From NCBI RefSeq assembly GCF_020164535.1, contig NZ_JAIQZC010000001.1:1178001-1242000 (forward strand): a DNA stretch of 64,000 nucleotides, given 5' to 3'. Under the pieces are notes generated by a model. It did not search any database. It was not told the origin of the DNA and saw only the letters and a list, made by a program, of their open reading frames with translations. Numbering within the stretch: position 1 is the stretch's first letter; each line of letters opens with the position of its first letter. Origin of the DNA: Psychroflexus montanilacus (GTDB taxonomy: Bacteria; Bacteroidota; Bacteroidia; Flavobacteriales; Flavobacteriaceae). Of this stretch, positions 20,324-29,348 are shown piece after piece. A program made the position numbers and the translations under genes.

Positions 20324-21997
20324 ATGACAATGAAAAATATAAAATATTTTATAATTCTGGCGATAAGTCTGTTGACGCTTCACTCTTGTGAAACCATAGA
20401 CTTAGACAAAAGAAATAACCCGAATTTTTTAAACCCTAGTCAGGCCGATATCGACTTAACGATGAATGCTATACTGGTGCGTTTAGGTACGTTTACTGAA
20501 GCAATTGGTGAGTATGGATCTGAGTTTACAAGAATCAGAAACATGTTTGGCAACAACTACGCAAACGTTTATAGCCCAGCTACATTTAGTGGGGTTTGGA
20601 ATCAGGCTTATGCTGATATCTTAAATGATATCAGATCTATGAATACTCAAATTGAAGGATTGGAAGGGGAATTCGAAAAACACAGAGCAGTTGGTGATGT
20701 AGTAGAAGCCTATTTAATTGTAACTCTTGTAGATTATTTTGGAGACATCCCTTACTCTGAAGGATTTGATGAGTCCAATCTATCTCCTGCCATAGATGAG
20801 GGCAGTGAGGTTTATCAAGCTGCTTTGGATTTACTTGACGATGCTATTACAAAATTTGAACAACCAACCACGGTTGAATTAGCAAACGATTTCTACTATG
20901 ATAATGATTATGAGACCTGGGTAAAATTAGCTAATACACTGAAAATGAAAATTTTTATTCAGCAAAGATTAGTTAACCCAAATGCAATCAGCCAATTTGA
21001 TGCAATTGCTTCAACTGGGAATTATATTCAAGAAGGAGAAGATTTTGTTTTCAATTTCGGAAGCAACTTAGACAATCCTAACTCAAGACATCCGCTTTAT
21101 AACGATCAATACGCTCCAGGTGGTCCAACTTTACATTACATGTCTAACTGGTTAATGGATAGAATGGTAAATGGACAGGATGTAAGAGATCCAAGAACCA
21201 GATATTACTTCTACAGACAAGTAGATGATGTTGCTTCAAACGTTTCGCCTAACGGTGATGAAAAACGTTGTACTGTGCAAACCATTCCTCCTCACTATGA
21301 CAACAATAACGTCGTTTATTGTATCATAGATAACAATGAAGGTTTATGGGGAAGAGATCACGGAAGCGCTGATGGATTACCACCAGACGGATTCTTAAGA
21401 ACTGCATTTGGTATTTACCCAGCAGGTGGACGATTTGATGACAGTAGTTTTGAAATCATAGATGGTAATAATTATGGTGCTGATGGAAATGGTGTATCGC
21501 CAATTATCCTTGCCTCTTCTGTTGATTTCTGGAGAGCTGAAGCTGCACTTTTTGGCGGATCAGGATCTGCAGATCAACTATTAGAAAGTGCAATTACTAA
21601 GCATATCAATTACGTAAGAACTTTCACAGGTAGAAGCGCTCAATCTTTTGACGAAACTACGATTCCAGATGCTTCACTTGATGCAGATTATGTTGCTTCA
21701 GTTTTAGCTGATTTCAATAGCTCTGCTGATGTTAATGACAGACTAGATGTATTAGGTGAGCAATTATTTATCTCATTGATAGGTAACGGAACCGATGCTT
21801 ATAACTATTATAGAAGAACTGGTTCTCCTAGAGATATTCAGCCAAACATTGAACCTAACCCAGGGCCTTTTCCTAGATCTCTATGGTATCCTACATCAGA
21901 AATACAAGCGAACCCTAATGTATCTCAAAAAGAAGATTTGACCGTAAGAGTATTTTGGGATGACAATCCAGTAAGTGGTTTTCCAGTAAATAATTAA
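20324..21997 (+). CDS. SusD/RagB-type surface lipoprotein
   Basis: A 557-residue lipoprotein: the signal peptide ends LTLHSC, with the lipidated Cys at residue 22. It carries SusD-like TPR-rich regions (HRAVGDVVEAYLIVTLVDYFGDIPYSE and the C-terminal half typical of the SusD_2-like group). SusD proteins cap the SusC barrel on the cell surface and bind the substrate. It starts 6 bp after the SusC stop. A second ATG two codons later (20330) is an alternative start. Confidence 0.93.
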   Translation: MTMKNIKYFIILAISLLTLHSCETIDLDKRNNPNFLNPSQADIDLTMNAILVRLGTFTEAIGEYGSEFTRIRNMFGNNYANVYSPATFSGVWNQAYADILNDIRSMNTQIEGLEGEFEKHRAVGDVVEAYLIVTLVDYFGDIPYSEGFDESNLSPAIDEGSEVYQAALDLLDDAITKFEQPTTVELANDFYYDNDYETWVKLANTLKMKIFIQQRLVNPNAISQFDAIASTGNYIQEGEDFVFNFGSNLDNPNSRHPLYNDQYAPGGPTLHYMSNWLMDRMVNGQDVRDPRTRYYFYRQVDDVASNVSPNGDEKRCTVQTIPPHYDNNNVVYCIIDNNEGLWGRDHGSADGLPPDGFLRTAFGIYPAGGRFDDSSFEIIDGNNYGADGNGVSPIILASSVDFWRAEAALFGGSGSADQLLESAITKHINYVRTFTGRSAQSFDETTIPDASLDADYVASVLADFNSSADVNDRLDVLGEQLFISLIGNGTDAYNYYRRTGSPRDIQPNIEPNPGPFPRSLWYPTSEIQANPNVSQKEDLTVRVFWDDNPVSGFPVNN

Positions 21998-22009
21998 AAA
22001 ATATATAAA

Positions 22010-22981
22010 ATGAAAACACTATTAAGTAAAATAAGTCTCGTTGCAGCTCTTGCCTTTATGGTTGGGTGTAGCGACACAGATAGACCCATCGACGAGCTTT
22101 TTGATGGGACCACAAGAGGTACAGTATTAAAAACTGTAGAAAGTGAAACTAGTCTGGAATTCAACGTAGGTGTTGAAAACTTGGTTACCATCGCTGCAGA
22201 AGTGATTGATCAAAGAGGACAGGATTTTGAAAAGGTAGATGTCTTTATGAGCTTTAGAGATAATAATCCAGAAGATGGAGATGAGTCTAGAGATGAAGCT
22301 TTATTCACAACTATAAATCCAGGAGATTTTGATAACAGTGGCGAATATCCTAAGTTGAATCTTCAGTTTACAGAAGTTGATGTTAACAACTTCTTTGATT
22401 TAACCGAAGAGGATTATACAGGAGGAGACCGTTTCAATGTAAGATTGGAACTGGTGATGAATGACGGTAGAGTCTTTACCAGCACCAATGCTAATAATGT
22501 TGTAACAGGCGGACCATTTTTCCGTTCTCCATTTCAATATAATATCAATGTCACTTGTTTTATTCCTGAAGACTATTTTGTAGGTGAGTATACTGTAGAA
22601 CAAATAAGTGAACAACAAAATCCTTTCTTTGGTGGTAATGGACCTGCTTTTGACAGTGAGCCACAGACTGTGAATATTGAGAGAAGTGGAGCACAAAGAA
22701 TTTTTACATACAATTATTTCCCTGAAAGTTTTGCAAGTGAAATTACAATCACACTAGATTTAATTTGTGGTGAAATATTTGTTCAAGGAACTGGTAGCGG
22801 TTTAGCATGTGCAGCAGGAGCACCTGCAATTGGACAATCTTCACCAGAAGTTCCTTCCACTTTTGATTTGGAAAATGATCAAGAAATTCTTTTAGATCTT
22901 CTTGACTTTGAGCCAGATGGTGACTGTGGTACAGGAGGTTATTTAGTTAATTTAAGATTTACAAAACAAACAGGAAACTAA
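22010..22981 (+). CDS. SusCD-associated surface lipoprotein, function unknown
   Basis: A 323-residue lipoprotein with signal peptide and lipobox FMVGCS (Cys at residue 20). The mature part has beta-rich repeats with many acidic residues and four Cys in its C-terminal half (within FIPEDYF, LICGEIF, GLACAAG and GDCGTGG contexts). It lies 12 bp after the SusD stop and before a strong terminator, so it is the third gene of the operon. By position it resembles SusE/F-like accessory lipoproteins that bind substrate, but I recognise no specific family. Confidence 0.7.
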   Translation: MKTLLSKISLVAALAFMVGCSDTDRPIDELFDGTTRGTVLKTVESETSLEFNVGVENLVTIAAEVIDQRGQDFEKVDVFMSFRDNNPEDGDESRDEALFTTINPGDFDNSGEYPKLNLQFTEVDVNNFFDLTEEDYTGGDRFNVRLELVMNDGRVFTSTNANNVVTGGPFFRSPFQYNINVTCFIPEDYFVGEYTVEQISEQQNPFFGGNGPAFDSEPQTVNIERSGAQRIFTYNYFPESFASEITITLDLICGEIFVQGTGSGLACAAGAPAIGQSSPEVPSTFDLENDQEILLDLLDFEPDGDCGTGGYLVNLRFTKQTGN

Positions 22982-22982
22982 C

Positions 22983-23032
22983 ACTTAAATTTATTTAAGT
23001 ACTAAACCCGCTTCAAATGAAGCGGGTTTTTT
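22983..23032 (+). terminator. Terminator of the SusCD operon
   Basis: A perfect 11 bp stem (23004-23014 with 23019-23029) with loop AAAT runs into a T tract (23027-23032), a textbook intrinsic terminator. Just before it lies a short AT-only palindrome (ACTTAAAT, TT, ATTTAAGT at 22983-23000). Confidence 0.9.
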
Positions 23033-23050
23033 ATGTTTATAAGTAAAAAC

Positions 23051-23081
23051 TTGTACTAAGCTCTTAATTTCCATATCTTTA
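23051..23081 (+). promoter_or_regulatory. Candidate promoter of the subtilase gene
   Basis: TTG (23051-23053), 20 bp, then TATCTTTA (23074-23081), which matches TAnnTTTG except for the last base. The ATG follows at 23099. Confidence 0.5.
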
Positions 23082-23098
23082 GGCAAAAAAAGAAAAAA

Positions 23099-24949
23099 AT
23101 GAAACATTTATTTACGATTGGAATGGTCGTTTTGTTCAGTTTATTACAAGTAAATGCTCAAAACGACGTATTGGTAGACGTGTTAAATTATGAATCAGAA
23201 CAAAGGGAAAGGGTCAACACCTTTATCGCTCAAAATCCTTTATCTCTTCGAGAAGAACAAGGCAAAAGACTTTGGGATGTTATAAACGGTCAGGCCATCT
23301 ACATTGAAGATTTGAACATCAGAGCAGCAAGGTCTACCAGAACCAACTTTATAAAACCTGAAGGAGATTTGGGTCTTAATCTCACAGGTATTGGAATGGA
23401 TATAGGGATCTGGGAAGTAGGTGGTATACCTCAGCCAGACCATCTGGAATTTGGGGACAGAGCAGGAGAATCCAGAATAAAAGTAGTAGATAGTATTGGC
23501 ACAAGTTTTCATGCCACGCATGTAGGAGGTACGCTCATAGCACGGGGAGAAAATACAGGGGCTCAGGGAATGGCTATATTTGCCACAATGAGTGCATACG
23601 ATAATGTATCGGATGTAAGTGAAGCACTGCGTGCAGCCAGAGATGAAGCTATGCTTATCTCCAATCACTCCTATGGTGTGCCGATTGAAAATATCGAAGG
23701 GAATGAATGGCTGGCAGGTGCTTACAACAATACTGCCAGAGTTTGGGATAATCTTACCAACAACTATCCTTACTACCTCCCGGTATTAGCCGGAGGAAAT
23801 GACGGAAGAGTAGAATATGAAGGAGGTATTGCGGAAGGGTACGACAAATTGACTACAAATTCCAATTCAAAAAACCTGCTTATTGTAGCCAATGCATCCA
23901 ATGTGTTTCTGGATAACGAGACTGGCGTGATGACCAATGCAACCATCAATCCAGGAAGTTCTCAAGGACCTACAGATGATGGTAGAATTAAACCAGATAT
24001 TGCAGGACTTGGCACTGGTATTACTTCTACTGCACCAAACAATCAATACGGCACTGCAACAGGAACCTCAATGGCATCTCCTAATGTAGCAGGCTCTGCT
24101 TTATTGCTGCAGGAACTTTATGAAAGATTGAATGACCAATACATGCTATCCGCTACCCTAAAGGGCTTAATATCTGTCACAGCAGATGATGCAGGACCAG
24201 AAGGTCCGGATCCATTTTTTGGCTGGGGGGTAATGAATTCAAAACGTGCTGCAGAAGCCATCATCAATAATGCAACAGAGGATATTATTACTGAAAGAAC
24301 ACTTATAGATTCCAGAACAGAAACCATAAGGGTAGAAAACAATTCCGGGATACCTATGAAAGTGGCAATGGCCTGGAACGATCCTGCTGGACCAACTGCA
24401 GATAATGGAGTCTTCAATGACAGAACTCCGAGGCTAGTGAACGATTTAGACTTAAAAGTAGTAAGTCTGGAAGATTCAGAACTGGAATATTTCCCCTGGT
24501 TACTCGATATTACCAATGTGGAAGCAGCTGCCTCCAAAGGGGTAAATACTGTAGATAACATTGAAATTATTGAAATTGAAGAGCAAGGTACTTTTGATAT
24601 TATAGTAAATCATAAGGGTGAATTAAGAAATGGTGAACAGGATTACACACTTATTATTTTGAATGGTGTGGAGCAACCCCTATCCAGCGAAGCTTTCAAC
24701 TCACAGGACATCACCTTTTGGCCAAACCCAGTCAAAAACACCCTTAACATTTCTTCTTCTGAAGTCAGTTTTTCGAAAGATGTACAGGTTTCAGTATATG
24801 ATATGGTAGGTCGTGAAATTTTAAGTTTTGAAGACCTAAATGCAAACGGTACTTTGAATCTGGACATGAGTTCACTTTCCAAAGGTATTTATATTCTTAA
24901 TCTTAACGATGGAGAACAAAGCCTTCAAAAAAGAATCATTAAAGAATAA
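23099..24949 (+). CDS. Secreted S8 (subtilisin-like) protease with type IX sorting domain
   Basis: A 616-residue protein with a signal peptide ending VNAQ. The S8 domain shows the His motif (HATHVGG, His138), the oxyanion Asn in LAGGNDG (Asn234) and the Ser motif GTSMASP (Ser324). At the position of the catalytic Asp the sequence reads GIWEVGG, that is, Glu106 instead of Asp. A fibronectin-like or P-type beta region follows (about 395-530). The last 75 or so residues (FWPNPVKNTLNI ... GIYILNLNDGEQSLQKRIIKE) form a type A sorting domain for the type IX secretion system, so the enzyme is exported across the outer membrane. It lies directly after the SusCD operon but has its own promoter and terminator. 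Likely extracellular protein digestion feeding SusCD. Confidence 0.92.
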   Translation: MKHLFTIGMVVLFSLLQVNAQNDVLVDVLNYESEQRERVNTFIAQNPLSLREEQGKRLWDVINGQAIYIEDLNIRAARSTRTNFIKPEGDLGLNLTGIGMDIGIWEVGGIPQPDHLEFGDRAGESRIKVVDSIGTSFHATHVGGTLIARGENTGAQGMAIFATMSAYDNVSDVSEALRAARDEAMLISNHSYGVPIENIEGNEWLAGAYNNTARVWDNLTNNYPYYLPVLAGGNDGRVEYEGGIAEGYDKLTTNSNSKNLLIVANASNVFLDNETGVMTNATINPGSSQGPTDDGRIKPDIAGLGTGITSTAPNNQYGTATGTSMASPNVAGSALLLQELYERLNDQYMLSATLKGLISVTADDAGPEGPDPFFGWGVMNSKRAAEAIINNATEDIITERTLIDSRTETIRVENNSGIPMKVAMAWNDPAGPTADNGVFNDRTPRLVNDLDLKVVSLEDSELEYFPWLLDITNVEAAASKGVNTVDNIEIIEIEEQGTFDIIVNHKGELRNGEQDYTLIILNGVEQPLSSEAFNSQDITFWPNPVKNTLNISSSEVSFSKDVQVSVYDMVGREILSFEDLNANGTLNLDMSSLSKGIYILNLNDGEQSLQKRIIKE

Positions 24950-24969
24950 GAGGTATTCATAGGATTACT

Positions 24970-25003
24970 AAAGGGATTGACATAATTTTGTCAATCCCTT
25001 TTT
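24970..25003 (+). terminator. Terminator of the subtilase gene
   Basis: A perfect 13 bp stem (24970-24982 with 24989-25001), a 6 nt loop and a T run. It lies only 12 bp before the start of rlmB, so the rlmB promoter must overlap it or transcription must read through. Confidence 0.9.
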
Positions 25004-25015
25004 AAGTTTTATATC

Positions 25016-25756
25016 ATGGAAGATTCTCATATCATTTTTGGAATTCACAGCGTTGTAGAAGCGCTAAAGCAAAACAAAGACATTGAAAAAATCAGTTTGC
25101 TAAAAGATTCCGACAATCCTAAACTCAAAGAAATTGAAGGTTTGGCAAAGCAACAAACCGTAAAGGTATCTTATGTGCCCATACAGAAATTTAGGAAATT
25201 TGAGAACTTAAACCACCAGGGAGTTATAGCACACACCTCACAAATCTCCTATCAAGATTTTGAATCTACCGTAGAAGCTATACTGGAAACCAAAGAGACA
25301 CCTCTGTTTTTGCTTTTGGATGGAATTACAGATGTAAGAAATCTTGGAGCTATCCTGCGTACCGCTGAGTGTACGGGAGTAGATGCTGTAATTTTACCAA
25401 AAAGCGGAAGCGCTCAGGTGAACAATGAAACCATCAAAACTTCAGCTGGTGCTGCTTTTAACATTTCAATTTGTAAGGTAGACCATCTTAAGGATGCCAT
25501 TTTCTACCTCAAGTCATCCGGAGTAGAACTTGTAGCTGCCACCGAAAAAACAGAACATTCTATCTACGAATTAGAACTTCATAAACCTTTAGCTATCATT
25601 ATGGGCGGAGAAGGCGAAGGCATACAACCCAGCATTCTCAAAATGGCAGATCAAAAAGGGAAGCTACCCTTGCTTGGCTCAATCGAATCTTTGAACGTGT
25701 CTGTGGCTTGTGGTGTAATTCTATATGAGACTGTAAGACAAAGACTGAAGTCTTAG
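25016..25756 (+). CDS. rlmB: 23S rRNA 2'-O-ribose methyltransferase, RlmB/TrmH family
   Basis: A 246-residue SpoU-class SAM-dependent enzyme. It has an N-terminal substrate-binding domain (IIFGIHSVVEALKQNKDIEKI) and the trefoil-knot catalytic domain with motif 1 (DGITDVRNLGAILRTAECTGVDAVILPK), motif 2 (IIMGGEGEGI) and motif 3 (LLGSIESLNVSVACGVILYE). The best match is RlmB, which methylates G2251 of 23S rRNA, although other TrmH-like enzymes share these motifs. It ends 13 bp from the convergent rhomboid gene. Confidence 0.88.
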   Translation: MEDSHIIFGIHSVVEALKQNKDIEKISLLKDSDNPKLKEIEGLAKQQTVKVSYVPIQKFRKFENLNHQGVIAHTSQISYQDFESTVEAILETKETPLFLLLDGITDVRNLGAILRTAECTGVDAVILPKSGSAQVNNETIKTSAGAAFNISICKVDHLKDAIFYLKSSGVELVAATEKTEHSIYELELHKPLAIIMGGEGEGIQPSILKMADQKGKLPLLGSIESLNVSVACGVILYETVRQRLKS

Positions 25757-25769
25757 TAAGGTAGAAGTA

Positions 25770-26528
25770 TTAATTATCCTTATTTTTATATACAGTTGAT
25801 TCACCCCCGGTCGTATCTTGTGTAAATTGGTTTGTGGCCTCCTCTTCGGGATCCAAAGGCCTAAAATTTCCATGCTCATCAAATTGCTTGAGAAACTCAT
25901 CTTCTTTTTCAGAAATAGGTTTTGGCTTTTCAATGGAAGGCAAACTACTAAAGTGTGAGGATTTTAATATAAAACTAACTAAAAACCCCATAATGAATCC
26001 TGACAAATGCCCCTCCCAGGAAATACCTGGCTTACCGGGCATCGTTCCCCACACTAGACTGCCATAAAGAAACACTACGACTAGAGATAAGGCTATTAGT
26101 CTGTAATTTTTTGATCTTAGACCTTTGAAAAATAAAAAAGAAGCCAGGAAATAAACCATCCCACTAGCTCCAATGTGGTAAGAAGACCTTCCAATGATCC
26201 AGGTGAGCAACCCAGATCCTAGCAAGCCGTAAAGAAGACTCTTCCAGGCAATATCTTTATAGAAATAAAACAAGCTGGCAGTAAGCACAAGTATGGGAAT
26301 AGAGTTCTTATACAAGTGCTCTATACCGCTGTGAATAAAAGGCGAAGCCAAAATACCAAACAAACCTTTGATTTCTCTGGGGTACACTCCATAAGTTGTA
26401 AAATCGAACCTGAATTTGATTTCTATCCAGTACACAACCCAAAGCACAAACACAAGCAGTAGCGGCCATAAGATCGCTGCTACAATGGAATTTCTATGAT
26501 GCTGAACAATAAAATCTCTTTGATTCAT
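25770..26528 (-). CDS. Rhomboid-family intramembrane serine protease
   Basis: A 252-residue membrane protein with about six hydrophobic segments. The catalytic Ser lies in YHIGASG (Ser122), the catalytic His in WEGHLSG (His174), and the conserved H-x-x-x-N region of TM2 is HSGIEHLYKN. Rhomboids cut substrates within the membrane. The C-terminal 60 or so residues are a hydrophilic tail rich in Glu and Pro. The substrate is unknown. It is convergent with rlmB and divergent from rarA. Confidence 0.92.
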   Translation of the reverse strand: MNQRDFIVQHHRNSIVAAILWPLLLVFVLWVVYWIEIKFRFDFTTYGVYPREIKGLFGILASPFIHSGIEHLYKNSIPILVLTASLFYFYKDIAWKSLLYGLLGSGLLTWIIGRSSYHIGASGMVYFLASFLFFKGLRSKNYRLIALSLVVVFLYGSLVWGTMPGKPGISWEGHLSGFIMGFLVSFILKSSHFSSLPSIEKPKPISEKEDEFLKQFDEHGNFRPLDPEEEATNQFTQDTTGGESTVYKNKDN

Positions 26529-26591
26529 ATGTCAAAAGTATCGAAAAAAAGAATCAACGCTATTTGAAATCATAAGATATACTAACAGGGA

Positions 26592-26620
26592 TTGAGGTCA
26601 AAAATTAATTCCTAATTTTG
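26592..26620 (+). promoter_or_regulatory. Promoter of rarA
   Basis: TTG (26592-26594), 18 bp, then TAATTTTG (26613-26620), a full match to the -7 consensus TAnnTTTG. The ATG at 26625 is only 4 bp past the -7 element, so the mRNA should have almost no leader. Confidence 0.65.
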
Positions 26621-26624
26621 AATT

Positions 26625-27902
26625 ATGAAAGCACCTTTAGCAGAACGTCTTCGACCAAAACAGTTATCTGACTATCTAAGCCAATCCCATCTTGTTGGTG
26701 AACAAGGGACGATTTCGCAAATGATAAAACGAGATCTTGTCCCCTCCATCATCTTTTGGGGTCCGCCAGGTATAGGGAAAACAACGCTGGCGAATTTGAT
26801 CTCCAAAGAAACCAAACGTAGTTTTTTTACGCTTTCTGCGATAAGTAGTGGAGTAAAAGATGTGAGAGAAGTTATTCAAAAAGCCAAACAAGACCAGGGC
26901 CTCTTTGAGCAAAAAAATCCGATTTTATTTATTGATGAGATTCACAGATTTAGTAAATCTCAGCAAGATTCTCTATTAGGTGCTGTAGAAAAAGGGTGGA
27001 TTACACTTATAGGAGCCACCACGGAGAATCCGAGTTTCGAAGTCATTCCAGCTTTATTGTCCCGCTGCCAGGTTTATGTGTTGAATGAATTTTCTAAAGA
27101 GGATTTGATTCAGCTTTTGCAAAGAGCATTGAAAGAGGATGAGTTTTTATCCAGAAAAGAAATTGAACTTAAAGAGACCACTTCTCTACTCCGTCTTAGC
27201 GGTGGCGATGCCAGGAAACTTTTGAATATGTTTGAGCTGGTCATCAATTCTGTAGATGAAGAACCCATTGTCATCACAGATCTTCTGGTCGAAGAGAAGA
27301 TTCAACAGAAAACAGCACGGTACGATAAATCCGGTGAACAGCACTACGATATCATATCTGCGTTTATCAAATCTATACGCGGCAGCGATCCCAATGCAGC
27401 CGTGTACTGGCTGGCAAGAATGATAGAAGGTGGAGAAGATGTGAAATTCATTGCCAGACGATTGATTATTCTGGCCAGTGAAGACATAGGCAATGCCAAT
27501 CCAACAGCCTTAATCATGGCCAACAATACCTTCCAGGCAGTAAATACCATTGGTTTTCCAGAAGCCAGGATTATACTAAGCCAGTGCGTGATTTACCTGG
27601 CCACTTCCCCCAAAAGTAATGCATCCTATCAGGCTATAAATGAGGCGCAGGCGCTGGTCAAACACACTGGTGATTTGTCCGTGCCCTTATCCATAAGAAA
27701 CGCACCAACTAAACTGATGAAGGACCTTGGCTACGGTGATAATTATAAGTATGCTCACAATTACGAAAATAACTTCGTACAAGCAGAGTTTATGCCAGAA
27801 GACTTAAAAAATAAGGTCATTTACAAGCCTGGCAAAAACAAAAGAGAAGACCAGTTAAGAGAGTTTTTAAAGCAAAAATGGGCTGGAAAGTATGATTACT
27901 GA
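26625..27902 (+). CDS. rarA: Replication-associated recombination protein A (AAA+ ATPase)
   Basis: A 425-residue AAA+ protein of the RarA/MgsA/WRNIP1 family, acting at stalled replication forks together with SSB. Walker A is GPPGIGKTT (46-54), Walker B is LFIDEIHRF with Asp104 and Glu105, and sensor 1 is [11 protein letters not shown]. The C-terminal region carries the tetramerisation domain ([39 protein letters not shown]). Its last 7 bp overlap the end of the convergent gene on the minus strand. Confidence 0.96.
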   Translation: MKAPLAERLRPKQLSDYLSQSHLVGEQGTISQMIKRDLVPSIIFWGPPGIGKTTLANLISKETKRSFFTLSAISSGVKDVREVIQKAKQDQGLFEQKNPILFIDEIHRFSKSQQDSLLGAVEKGWITLIGATTENPSFEVIPALLSRCQVYVLNEFSKEDLIQLLQRALKEDEFLSRKEIELKETTSLLRLSGGDARKLLNMFELVINSVDEEPIVITDLLVEEKIQQKTARYDKSGEQHYDIISAFIKSIRGSDPNAAVYWLARMIEGGEDVKFIARRLIILASEDIGNANPTALIMANNTFQAVNTIGFPEARIILSQCVIYLATSPKSNASYQAINEAQALVKHTGDLSVPLSIRNAPTKLMKDLGYGDNYKYAHNYENNFVQAEFMPEDLKNKVIYKPGKNKREDQLREFLKQKWAGKYDY

Positions 27903-28672
27903 TCTATTTTTTTGAACACCATGTTTTGAATTTCATTTAAATCTTCATCCATGTATTCTATATTCAAATTACCTTCAGCATCGAAGTAAGCAGCCCCGTT
28001 GATGTCACCAGAATTAAAAAGAAAACTGCCTTTATCTGCTAATTGCAATTCCGCATAATTTTCTTTTCCTGAATTGGCTAATAGCCTATAGTCTTTATTT
28101 CCATTTTTGACCAGCCAGTATGTCTGCCCGCCAAATTTATATATAGTTTTATCTGGATAAGCTTCTTCTTTTGAGCCAGAATTTTTCTTATCCTCTTTTT
28201 GTCTAAGAATAGCTGTTTTAGTTTCAGTCTTCTGTAGAGAAGGATCAAAAATATAATTGACTTCAGACAGGGAAGAAAATGCTCTCTTCAATGCCTGTTG
28301 GTAGCCCTCTCTGAAATCTTTGATTTTACTCTTTCCTTCTTCAGACTCAAATAAAATATTATCGTAACAATCTTTAAGTCTCACAATGGTGCTTATGCTT
28401 AAGAATTTACTGGTATCTTCAACTTCCAGGAAAAGAGGTTCACAAGTGTTGCCACGGTACTCCATTGGGCGCTCTTCGGTATTCATAAATACTTTGAAAC
28501 CGCTTTCCTTTAATAGCACTCTGGATAAAATATTGATTTGATACTGGTTGGGCTCATCTTGAAAGTCAAATTCCATTGGGACTATCACGTACTCATAGGC
28601 ATTCAAATTGTTCGTTTGGCTCCAACCTATTGACATCGAAACCAGAAGGATAAAAAGTATACTTGTTCTCAT
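27896..28672 (-). CDS. Secreted protein of unknown function
   Basis: A 258-residue protein with a signal peptide (MRTSILFILLVSMSIGWSQ), so periplasmic or outer-membrane attached. I recognise no family. The N-terminal half (YEYVIVPMEFDFQDEPNQYQINILSRVLLKESGFKVFMNTEE) resembles proteins that handle a peptide or envelope component; the rest is mixed alpha/beta with a Lys/Glu-rich linker around residues 150-180. Its start lies 1 bp from the stop of the HAD phosphatase gene, so they form an operon. Confidence 0.75.
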   Translation of the reverse strand: MRTSILFILLVSMSIGWSQTNNLNAYEYVIVPMEFDFQDEPNQYQINILSRVLLKESGFKVFMNTEERPMEYRGNTCEPLFLEVEDTSKFLSISTIVRLKDCYDNILFESEEGKSKIKDFREGYQQALKRAFSSLSEVNYIFDPSLQKTETKTAILRQKEDKKNSGSKEEAYPDKTIYKFGGQTYWLVKNGNKDYRLLANSGKENYAELQLADKGSFLFNSGDINGAAYFDAEGNLNIEYMDEDLNEIQNMVFKKIDQ

Positions 28673-28673
28673 T

Positions 28674-29348
28674 CTAAAATAAAGTTTTTAATTCGTTCAA
28701 ATTTTGAATTTGCAGACCTTTATAATCTGGATCTTTTCCAAAAAATATGGCTTCCATTCCAAAGGATTTGGCTCCTTCCACATCCGCTTCCAGATTATCA
28801 CCAATCATGACACTTGCATGAGTTTTGGTTTTTGCCAGGTCTAAGGCATATTCGAAAATAATTTTATTTGGTTTTTTGACACCTGCGTCTTCTGAAGTTG
28901 TAACGGTATGAAAATAAGGCTTGAGTTTAGAATTGCCCAATTTTTTATGCTGTACTTCGTAAAAGCCATTGGTAATGATATGCAGTTTATACTTCTGCTG
29001 CAGGTAACTCAGCACTTCAAAAGTATGCGGAAACAAATGATTATGGTTAGGCAAATAATCAATATAAGCTTGAGATAAATCGTTAATCATTTGGTCTGAA
29101 GCCCTGAATTTGAGTATTTCAAACACCTCATTTAGGCGTTTAAACCTCAAGTTTTGCTGCTCAATCTTACCTTCCCTAAAAAGCTTCCAGTATTTTCTAT
29201 TGATGGGTAAATAAACGTCGAGAAAATCTTTAAGCGGAAGGTCGACTCTGTAGTTTTCAAAAATAGTGGCAAACGTGAGTTCAGAATTTTTGTCAAAGTC
29301 CCAAAGAGTGTGGTCTAAATCAAAAAATATATCGGTAATGTCTTTCAT
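28674..29348 (-). CDS. HAD-superfamily phosphatase, YjjG-type pyrimidine nucleotidase
   Basis: A 224-residue HAD hydrolase. Motif I is FDLDHTLWD (nucleophile Asp10, acid/base Asp12), motif II is IITNG, the conserved Lys lies in VKKPNKIIFEYAL, and motif IV is MIGDNLEADVEGAKSFG. The helical cap and motif layout fit the YjjG group, which dephosphorylates non-canonical pyrimidine nucleotides. Other HAD phosphatases of this subgroup cannot be excluded. It starts 1 bp before the stop region of the upstream gene. Confidence 0.85.
   Translation of the reverse strand: MKDITDIFFDLDHTLWDFDKNSELTFATIFENYRVDLPLKDFLDVYLPINRKYWKLFREGKIEQQNLRFKRLNEVFEILKFRASDQMINDLSQAYIDYLPNHNHLFPHTFEVLSYLQQKYKLHIITNGFYEVQHKKLGNSKLKPYFHTVTTSEDAGVKKPNKIIFEYALDLAKTKTHASVMIGDNLEADVEGAKSFGMEAIFFGKDPDYKGLQIQNLNELKTLF

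Noticed and set aside
22400-22696. Minus-strand frame within the SusCD-associated lipoprotein
   Set aside because: Fully inside a convincing lipoprotein gene in a plausible operon; Ile/Ser/Thr-rich antisense composition.
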